18,988 bases of DNA, from NCBI GenBank assembly GCA_902475475.1, contig CABRZY010000010.1, positions 1 through 18,988 of the forward strand, given 5' to 3'. A program made the translations under genes and the position numbers. The DNA comes from an uncultured Collinsella sp. (GTDB lineage Bacteria; Actinomycetota; Coriobacteriia; Coriobacteriales; Coriobacteriaceae). The notes under the pieces were generated by a model. It did no database searches, was not told the origin of the DNA, and worked only from the letters and a program-made list of their open reading frames with translations. Of this stretch, positions 14,239-18,988 are shown in pieces. Within the stretch, counting starts at the first letter, position 1. Each line of letters starts with the position of its first letter.

Positions 14239-15270
14239 ATGCCGGACAACGGATTGATTCAAAAGAAAGATGCGCACGAGATGGCTCATGGGCGTCCTGT
14301 CCAGATAACCGAGCACACGGCGGTAACCGAGCTGCAGCCCAGTCTGTCCGATGTCGTGTGCGCAAACAAAAAGCTGCAGATTGGCTTTATCGTTGCGCTC
14401 GTGGTCCTGGCGCTGCTGTCGGGCTTTGTAGCTCGTCCGCATTTCGCCGATACCAAAACTTGGGACTCCACCATCGAGGTCATCGACCAAAAGAAGGGTA
14501 ACGTACTGGCGCTCACGACCTCGTGCGTGGCGCTGTCTGCGGGCATTACCGCGCTACCTGGTGATACGGGAACGCCGGTTGCCGAGCAGCTCGCGCAGCT
14601 TTCGGGCAACCTTGGTATCGTGCTTGCCGTGCTATACCTAGAGAAATATTTGCTCACGATTTTGTGGTCGGTTGGCTTGGGCGTCTTAATCCCGTTTGCG
14701 TTGGTGCTCTTTGCGGTGTCGCTCGGCATTCACGGGCGCTGGAGCACGAGCACTGTCCTGCGCCGTGTGGCGACGCGCGTACTGGTGGTTGCCGTGATCG
14801 GCATGGCGCTCGTGCCCGCGAGCGTATGGGTGTCGCAAAAGGTCGATGAAACGTATCGCGTAAGTATTGAGCAAGCTGAGCAAAAGGCTGCGGACGCTGC
14901 GGACGCGGCCGACACCACGGACAAGTCAGCCGAGACCAGCTCAAAATCGAACAAGAAAAAATCCGAGACCACGGCGTCCAAAAACGTGCTCGAGCAGTTG
15001 ACTGATGGGGCATCGAGCCTTGTTACGTCGGTGACCAGCGGCGCCAAGCAGATGACCGATGAGATCGTGCGGCAGGTGACCGACCTCATCGAAGGCGTCA
15101 TCGTGATGATCGTGACTTCGTGCGTTATCCCGCTGCTGGTGCTCGTGGCGTTCCTGTGGCTGGGACACGTACTGCTGGGGATCGATATTTCCGGCCCGGC
15201 GAACTATTTGACGGGCCGCTTTCTGAGTGCTCCGTCCAAGCACGCCAAAAAGGGTGGGCAGTCCGAGTAG
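14239..15270 (+). CDS. Unrecognised integral membrane protein
   Basis: I do not recognise this 343-residue protein. The start at 14239 is well supported by GAGGAGG 7 bases upstream. A hydrophilic N-terminus (1-45) is followed by hydrophobic segments at about 48-66, 89-107, 124-145, 143-164 and 180-198. Then comes an Ala/Asp/Ser/Lys-rich, probably helical stretch (205-250), an amphipathic stretch (250-282), and a strong last segment at 286-314 before a basic tail. No signal-peptide cleavage site, catalytic motif or transporter signature is evident. The gene has its own terminator at 15307 and is separated from lacF by another terminator and repeats, so it is probably expressed separately. Its place between lacF and lacAB hints at, but does not show, a role in sugar use. 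A possible -10 (TATACT) is at 14195. Confidence 0.85.
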   Translation: MPDNGLIQKKDAHEMAHGRPVQITEHTAVTELQPSLSDVVCANKKLQIGFIVALVVLALLSGFVARPHFADTKTWDSTIEVIDQKKGNVLALTTSCVALSAGITALPGDTGTPVAEQLAQLSGNLGIVLAVLYLEKYLLTILWSVGLGVLIPFALVLFAVSLGIHGRWSTSTVLRRVATRVLVVAVIGMALVPASVWVSQKVDETYRVSIEQAEQKAADAADAADTTDKSAETSSKSNKKKSETTASKNVLEQLTDGASSLVTSVTSGAKQMTDEIVRQVTDLIEGVIVMIVTSCVIPLLVLVAFLWLGHVLLGIDISGPANYLTGRFLSAPSKHAKKGGQSE

Positions 15271-15306
15271 CTAAAACAGCTGTATATACCGGGGAATACC
15301 GCCGAA

Positions 15307-15341
15307 GGGCGGCCGAGACACGTTCTTGGCGCCCTTTTGTT
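15307..15341 (+). terminator. Intrinsic terminator of the membrane protein gene
   Basis: GGGCGGCCGAGA pairs with TCTTGGCGCCC (one bulged G, one G-T pair), followed by TTTTGTTTG. Confidence 0.75.
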
Positions 15342-15398
15342 TGTTGAACACATGGTCGCTACGTTCGCGCCCGGCTCAAACGGTCAGCAATCATCCGT

Positions 15399-15484
15399 GA
15401 ACGATATTTGTTCAAAAAAGAACAAAGATAAACAAATAGTTGTTGCAGTTACTGTTCGAATGTGTTCAAATAAACATGAACAGT
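15399..15484 (+). promoter_or_regulatory. lacAB promoter and operator region
   Basis: TTTGTTC and GAACAAA (15407-15426) form a perfect 7-bp inverted repeat around six A. TGTTCA and TGAACA (15463-15482) form another of the same overall length, nested in ACTGTTC / GAACAGT (15451-15484). A candidate promoter is TTGCAG (15443), 17 bp, TCAAAT (15466), so the second repeat overlaps the -10. Related TGTTC elements precede lacF and lacX. Confidence 0.45.
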
Positions 15485-15576
15485 GAAGAACCGCACATTC
15501 AGATGCCCGGACCTGAACGCGATTCAACACTTCCAAACAGAAACTACGCACCTGCGTATCTCTCAAGGAGGATGTC

Positions 15577-16005
15577 ATGAGGGTTGTAATCGCTTCCGAT
15601 GCCGACGGTATGTCGATGAAGGAGTCCATCAAGGAGATGCTCGTCGCCGACGGTCACGAGGTCGTCGACTATTCCGAGACCCCTGCCGCGGACTTTGTCG
15701 ATTCCGCGACCGCCGTTGCCAAGGACCTGCTGGAGCACAAGGATTCCCAGGGCTTCGCATTCGATAAGTACGGCGTCGGCTCCTATATGGCCGCTGTCAA
15801 GATTAAGGGCATGGTCGTCGCCAACATTTCCGACGAGCGTTCCGCCTACATGACCCGCGAGCACAACGGCTCGCGCATGGTCACCATGGGCCCGGGCGTT
15901 GTGGGCACCGAGGTCGCCAAGAAGATCGCCCGCGAGTTCCTGCGTGCCCAGTACGCCGGCGGCCGTCACCAGATCCGTGTCGACATGCTCAACAAGATGG
16001 CCTAA
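15577..16005 (+). CDS. lacA: Galactose-6-phosphate isomerase subunit LacA
   Basis: This 142-residue subunit belongs to the RpiB/LacAB isomerase family. Together with LacB it converts galactose 6-phosphate to tagatose 6-phosphate (EC 5.3.1.26). The length and the blocks SDERSAYMTREHN, KIKGMV and GGRHQIRVDMLNKM match Gram-positive LacA. Where LacB has CGTGIG, this subunit has DKYGVG (63-68) and so lacks the cysteine; this is normal for LacA, which needs LacB for activity. A strong AAGGAGG lies 8 bases before ATG 15577. It is the first gene of the lacAB unit, with lacB 63 bases downstream. Confidence 0.95.
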   Translation: MRVVIASDADGMSMKESIKEMLVADGHEVVDYSETPAADFVDSATAVAKDLLEHKDSQGFAFDKYGVGSYMAAVKIKGMVVANISDERSAYMTREHNGSRMVTMGPGVVGTEVAKKIAREFLRAQYAGGRHQIRVDMLNKMA

Positions 16006-16068
16006 CGAGAGCCACCGAGAACTCGAACTTCTACCTCAACTTGTGAATTCAGACGAAAGGACGTTCTG

Positions 16069-16593
16069 ATGAAGAAGACCATCGCAATCGGTTGCGACCA
16101 TATCGTTACGGACGAGAAGATCTATCTGGCCGACCGCCTGGAGCAGGCTGGTTACAAGGTGCTCGACTGCGGCACCTACAGCCACACCCGTACGCACTAT
16201 CCCATCTACGGTAAGGCCGTGGGCGAGGCTGTTGCCAGCGGCAAGGCCGACTTTGGCGTGGCCCTGTGCGGCACCGGCATCGGCATCACCAACGCCGTCA
16301 ACAAGGTTCCCGGCGCCCGTTGCGCCCTGGTCCGCGACATGACCTCTGCCCTGTACGCTCGTCGCGAGCTCAACGCCAACATCGTGGGTTTTGGCGGCAA
16401 GATTACCGGCGAGTTCCTGATGGCTGACATCATGCTTGCCTTCCTGGAGGAGCCCTACGAGAAGACCCCCGAGCACGATGCCCTGATCGCCAAGATCGAT
16501 GCCTGCAACAAGGCCGACGCCGAGGCTCAGGCTGATCCGCACTTCTTTGACGAGTTCCTCGAGAAGTGGGACCGCGGCGAATACCATGATTAG
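16069..16593 (+). CDS. lacB: Galactose-6-phosphate isomerase subunit LacB
   Basis: This 174-residue partner of LacA is in the same RpiB-type fold. Family marks are IAIGCDH (residues 5-11), HTRTHYPIYG, the catalytic loop CGTGIG with Cys67, NAVNKVPG, and the conserved C-terminus FLEKWDRGEYHD, all as in lactococcal and staphylococcal LacB. The start at 16069 has AAAGGA upstream. It is followed by a terminator-like stem at 16626-16657, so lacAB may form its own transcript, with lacX and lacC partly or wholly separate. Together LacAB open the tagatose-6-phosphate route for galactose 6-phosphate made by the hydrolases of this window. Confidence 0.96.
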   Translation: MKKTIAIGCDHIVTDEKIYLADRLEQAGYKVLDCGTYSHTRTHYPIYGKAVGEAVASGKADFGVALCGTGIGITNAVNKVPGARCALVRDMTSALYARRELNANIVGFGGKITGEFLMADIMLAFLEEPYEKTPEHDALIAKIDACNKADAEAQADPHFFDEFLEKWDRGEYHD

Positions 16594-16625
16594 CGGGTAT
16601 CCGGCGTAATTAACTAGTCCGTTGA

Positions 16626-16662
16626 CGGCTCGCGTTTCTGTGAGGGGGCGCGGGCCGGTTTT
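16626..16662 (+). terminator. Terminator-like stem between lacB and lacX
   Basis: CGGCTCGCG pairs with CGCGGGCCG (one G-T pair) and is followed by GTTTTCT. The loop is 14 bases and the T-run short, so partial read-through into lacX-lacC is possible. Confidence 0.55.
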
Positions 16663-16796
16663 CTATCAGCCCAATTGGCCCAGCGGTCTGGACGTGCATT
16701 GTTCTTTTGTTTGCGGCGCTGCCTCATTACCTTTCTGCTAAAGGCACGACGTTCACAATGGATCGTGCGAGATGATATGTGAAGGAGAAGATTCCC

Positions 16797-17678
16797 ATGG
16801 AGTTTGTTCTTGATAACGGTTCTATCCGCGTAGCACTGAGCACGGCGGGCGGGTCGTTCACTTCTATTGCGGCCAACGGCCGTGAGTACTTGTGGCAGGG
16901 TGATCCGGCGGTCTGGTCGGGGCAGGCGCCCATTTGTTTCCCGATCTGCGGTGGCCTTCGTGACGGTCACGCAACGACCATGGGTGGCCGCGAGGTAAAG
17001 CTCGCCCGCCACGGCTTTGCGCGCAAACAGGAGTGGAAGCTCGAGGAACAGAGCGACAACATGGTTGCGCTGAGCCTAAGCTCTACCGACCATGCCGAGT
17101 TGCTCGAGCAGTACCCGTATCCGTTTAAGATCGTTGCTCGTTACGCGATCGATGCGGAAAAGGTGGCCGTGTCGTACGAGGTGACCAATGAGGGCACCGA
17201 GGACATGCCGTTCTTTGTGGGCGGTCACCCTGGCTTTAAGTGCCCGCTTGACGAGGGCGAGTCCTATGACGACTACGAGCTCCGTTTTGAGCAGCGCGAG
17301 GCCGCCGAGCTCTGTACTGCCGTTCCCTCGACGGGCCTGATTGATGTTGAGCATCGCAGCAAGAACCCGATGGTTGGCCATGACCTGCCGCTGACCCACG
17401 AACTCTTTGACTTCGCAGAGACCATCTTTGACGTGCTCGAGAGCCGCGTGGTTACGCTGACCAAGAAAACCGAGGACAAGGGCGTGCGCCTGACGTTCCC
17501 CGATATGCCATACCTGATTGTGTGGAGCAAGCCCGAGGGCGACTTTGTGGCCGTGGAACCGTGGGGTGGTCTGTCCACCTGCTCCGACGAGGACGATATT
17601 CTGGAGCACAAGCGCGGCTGCCTGGTGGCCAAGCCGGGGGAGACCGTTACCCGCGGCTTTGAGATCGAGATCCTTTAA
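16797..17678 (+). CDS. lacX: LacX, aldose 1-epimerase-like protein
   Basis: This 293-residue protein has the galactose-mutarotase-like beta-sandwich fold and closely follows the LacX protein of Gram-positive lac operons. Shared blocks include GQAPICFPICGGLR, RHGF (His72), GGHPGFKCPL (His144), GLIDVEHR and EPWGGLST (Glu254). The two histidines and the glutamate are at positions expected for an epimerase active site. The precise substrate of LacX has not been settled as far as I know; interconversion of anomers of a sugar or sugar phosphate is the family role. I chose ATG at 16797, 9 bases after AGGAG; a GTG at 16779 overlaps that ribosome site. It lies 53 bases before lacC and is probably co-transcribed with it. 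A TGTTCTTTTGTTTG element in its leader recalls the lacF leader. Confidence 0.9.
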   Translation: MEFVLDNGSIRVALSTAGGSFTSIAANGREYLWQGDPAVWSGQAPICFPICGGLRDGHATTMGGREVKLARHGFARKQEWKLEEQSDNMVALSLSSTDHAELLEQYPYPFKIVARYAIDAEKVAVSYEVTNEGTEDMPFFVGGHPGFKCPLDEGESYDDYELRFEQREAAELCTAVPSTGLIDVEHRSKNPMVGHDLPLTHELFDFAETIFDVLESRVVTLTKKTEDKGVRLTFPDMPYLIVWSKPEGDFVAVEPWGGLSTCSDEDDILEHKRGCLVAKPGETVTRGFEIEIL

Positions 17679-17731
17679 CGAGCTATCGTATGTTTGGGGC
17701 GGGTTATGCCGCCCCGGAACAGGAGTTCAAC

Positions 17732-18667
17732 ATGATTCTGACCGTTACCATGAACCCGTCGATTGATACGCGCTATCAGCTCGACAAGCTGATCATCGAC
17801 GACGTGAACCGCGTGACGCCCGAAAAGACTGCTGGCGGTAAGGGCCTCAACGTGAGCCGTGTGCTGCTGCAGCTGGGCGACGACGTGCTCGCGACTGGCC
17901 TGCTCGGCGGCCACATGGGTGCCTATATGGCCGAGCTTATGGATGCCGACGGCGTCAAGAACGACTTTGTGCCCATCGCCGGTGAGACGCGCATTTGCCT
18001 GAATATTCTGCACGAGGGCAATCAGACCGAGCTGCTGGAGAGCGGCCCGCAGATCGCCCCGGCCGAGCTCGAGGCCTTTACGGCCAAGTTCGCCGAGCTT
18101 GCAGCGAAGGCGGACGTTGTGACGCTTTCGGGCTCGCTGCCGCGCGGCGTCGATGCCGGCTACTATGCCGAGCTCGTCAAGATCGCCGAGAAGGCGGGCG
18201 CCAAGGTGCTGCTCGACACCTCGGGTGCATCGCTGGAGGCCGCGCTGGAGTCCGACGCTAAGCCCGAGCTCGTAAAGCCCAACCTGACCGAGATTAACGG
18301 CCTGCTGGGTACGTCCTTTACGACCGATGATGTCGATGCCCTGCGCGAGGCGCTTGCCGCCGATGACCGCTTTGCCGGTATTCCCTGGGTTGTCGTTTCG
18401 ATGGGCGCTGCCGGTTCGGTGGGCTTCCATGAGGGTCGTGCGTTCCGCGCCAAGACGCCCGCGATTGCGGCTGTGAACGCGACGGGTTCCGGCGACTCGA
18501 CCATCGCCGGCTTTGCGCATGCGATTGCTGCTGATGCCGACGACGTCACGGTGCTCAAGACCGCCAATACCTGCGGCAAGCTTAACGCCATGGATCCCAA
18601 GACCGGCCACCTGGTCATGGACCGCTGGGACGAGGTCTACAACAGCGTTGTCGTGACTGAACTGTAG
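17732..18667 (+). CDS. lacC: Tagatose-6-phosphate kinase LacC
   Basis: This 311-residue sugar kinase of the PfkB/ribokinase family makes tagatose 1,6-bisphosphate from tagatose 6-phosphate with ATP (EC 2.7.1.144). It starts MILTVTMNPSID, as LacC proteins do, and has the PfkB N-terminal motif GGKGLNVSRVL (35-45). The C-terminal motif ATGSGDSTIAGF contains the catalytic base Asp255. GETRICLNILHEGNQTE and NAMDPKTGHL also match LacC rather than 1-phosphofructokinase, though that close relative is the alternative. ATG 17732 follows AGGAG by 8 bases; an in-frame ATG at 17690 lacks a ribosome site. It is the last gene of the core, followed by perfect inverted repeats and no aldolase gene, so the next step (LacD) must be encoded elsewhere. 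Confidence 0.93.
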   Translation: MILTVTMNPSIDTRYQLDKLIIDDVNRVTPEKTAGGKGLNVSRVLLQLGDDVLATGLLGGHMGAYMAELMDADGVKNDFVPIAGETRICLNILHEGNQTELLESGPQIAPAELEAFTAKFAELAAKADVVTLSGSLPRGVDAGYYAELVKIAEKAGAKVLLDTSGASLEAALESDAKPELVKPNLTEINGLLGTSFTTDDVDALREALAADDRFAGIPWVVVSMGAAGSVGFHEGRAFRAKTPAIAAVNATGSGDSTIAGFAHAIAADADDVTVLKTANTCGKLNAMDPKTGHLVMDRWDEVYNSVVVTEL

Positions 18668-18668
18668 G

Positions 18669-18696
18669 GTTACGCGGTTTTACCAAACCGCGTAAC
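18669..18696 (+). terminator. Perfect stem-loop directly after lacC
   Basis: GTTACGCGGTTT / AAACCGCGTAAC form a 12-bp perfect stem with a TACC loop two bases after the lacC stop. There is no T-run after it, so it may protect the mRNA end rather than terminate by itself. Confidence 0.5.
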
Positions 18697-18710
18697 GGCG
18701 CGACGCTGCA

Positions 18711-18808
18711 AACGCCCCTAAGCGGCAATCTGACGTTCAATCGTCGGGCATGACCAAAAGGTCAATGCCCTCCTCTTTCACGTCACCTTGCTCGCTTAGG
18801 GGCGTTTT
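18711..18808 (+). ncRNA. Putative structured RNA or complex terminator downstream of lacC
   Basis: A 14-bp perfect outer stem (AACGCCCCTAAGCG / CGCTTAGGGGCGTT) encloses TGACGT / ACGTCA (18731, 18780). That in turn encloses a 10-bp stem, GGGCATGACC / GGTCAATGCCC, with an AAAA loop and one bulged A. A competing GACG / CGTC stem is at 18732-18745. It ends in TTTT. It could simply be a large terminator; the nested inner stems make a folded RNA worth testing. No known RNA family is recognised. Confidence 0.4.
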
Positions 18809-18848
18809 CGCTGTCGTTGCCAAGACACCGGCGTTGCCTTGGTCGCAA

Positions 18849-18919
18849 GTAGTCATTGGGGACGCTCTTTAATGACTAGTCGTTTAAGAACGCCCCTTAA
18901 GAATGACCCCAATGACTAC
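18849..18919. repeat. Dispersed TAGTCATTG repeat, full inverted copy
   Basis: Ends GTAGTCATTGGGG and CCCCAATGACTAC form a 13-bp perfect inverted repeat. The interior (ATGACTAGTCGTTTAAGAACG) is itself partly palindromic. The left half matches the element at 14105-14145 with only a few changes, so at least two copies exist in this window. Confidence 0.65.
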
Positions 18920-18929
18920 ACTCAAAAAC

Positions 18930-18962
18930 GGCGCCCGTCGGCGATGTTGCCGGCGGGACGCC
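18930..18962 (-). terminator. Minus-strand terminator-like stem near the right edge
   Basis: GGCGCCCGTCGGC pairs with GCCGGCGGGACGCC with one bulge. On the minus strand it is followed by GTTTTTGAG. It would terminate a leftward transcript coming from beyond the window, if one exists. Confidence 0.4.
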
Positions 18963-18988
18963 ATCGATATCCTGCACGAGGAGGTCGG

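Larger units (their letters stand above)
15271..15576. other. Gap between membrane protein and lacA
   Basis: No gene was found in 306 bases. The first part is the terminator at 15307. The rest is an AT-rich lacA control region with two inverted repeats, followed by about 90 bases of untranslated leader in which I see no clear structure. Confidence 0.5.
18668..18988. other. Gene-poor right end rich in inverted repeats
   Basis: No gene is supported in these 321 bases. In order they hold a 12-bp stem (18669), a multi-stem structure (18711-18808), a dispersed repeat (18849-18919) and a GC-rich stem (18930-18962). GAGGAGG at 18978-18984 could be the ribosome site of a gene starting just beyond the edge. 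Confidence 0.55.

Noticed and set aside
15407..15426. TTTGTTC / GAACAAA repeat as an intrinsic terminator
   Set aside because: The stem is AT-rich and short, a terminator already lies upstream at 15307, and the repeat sits just ahead of the likely lacA promoter, so an operator is more plausible.
17675..18610. Long minus-strand open frame opposite lacC
   Set aside because: It covers almost exactly the lacC gene, whose motifs are unambiguous; it is a codon-bias shadow.
18912..18988. Possible plus-strand gene start at the right edge (ATG 18912, frame continuing to the end)
   Set aside because: The ATG lies inside a dispersed repeat and has no ribosome site; only about 25 codons are visible. 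GAGGAGG at 18978 instead suggests a start beyond the edge. A leftward gene ending near 18900 is equally unprovable.

Overview
The window looks like a galactoside-uptake island from a high-GC, gut-type Actinomycetota, most likely a coriobacterium such as Collinsella. That placement is an inference from GC-rich coding sequence, AGGAG-type ribosome sites, and Firmicutes-like lac gene products in a high-GC background. No rRNA, tRNA, transposase, integrase or CRISPR array is visible.

Left and centre (1-13400): three versions of the same module lie side by side. Each has a plus-strand LacI-family repressor divergent from a minus-strand operon. The operon pairs a lactose-family PTS permease (EIICB fusion) with a GH1 6-phospho-beta-galactosidase. 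Module 1: permease 414-2192, hydrolase 1-337 (cut by the window edge), repressor 2468-3478. Module 2: hydrolase 5668-7110, permease 3731-5491 (order reversed), repressor 7452-8489. Module 3: permease 10263-12038, hydrolase 8757-10196, repressor 12396-13400. Each divergent gap carries its own 16-bp operator-like palindrome family (ATGACAACGTTGTCAT, ATGAGCACGTTAACAT, ATGGCAACGTTAACAT). Each two-gene operon has a stem-loop between its genes. The convergent gaps after repressors 1 and 2 carry related copies of a tandem double-hairpin element of about 145 bp.

Right (13615-18667): the shared catabolic core, all on the plus strand. A stand-alone EIIA (lacF) has its own terminator. It is followed by an unrecognised membrane protein, lacA and lacB (galactose-6-phosphate isomerase), lacX (aldose-1-epimerase-like) and lacC (tagatose-6-phosphate kinase). 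No lacD aldolase lies inside the window. The lacF, lacA and lacX leaders share TGTTC-rich repeats unlike the LacI operators, which suggests a second regulator encoded elsewhere.

How it works together (inference): one LacF phosphorylates three EIICB permeases, which import and phosphorylate different galactosides. The matching hydrolases release galactose 6-phosphate, and LacAB and LacC process it by the tagatose-6-phosphate route. The last 320 bases hold no confident gene but are rich in inverted repeats, including a multi-stem structure at 18711-18808 and a dispersed repeat also present at 14105.
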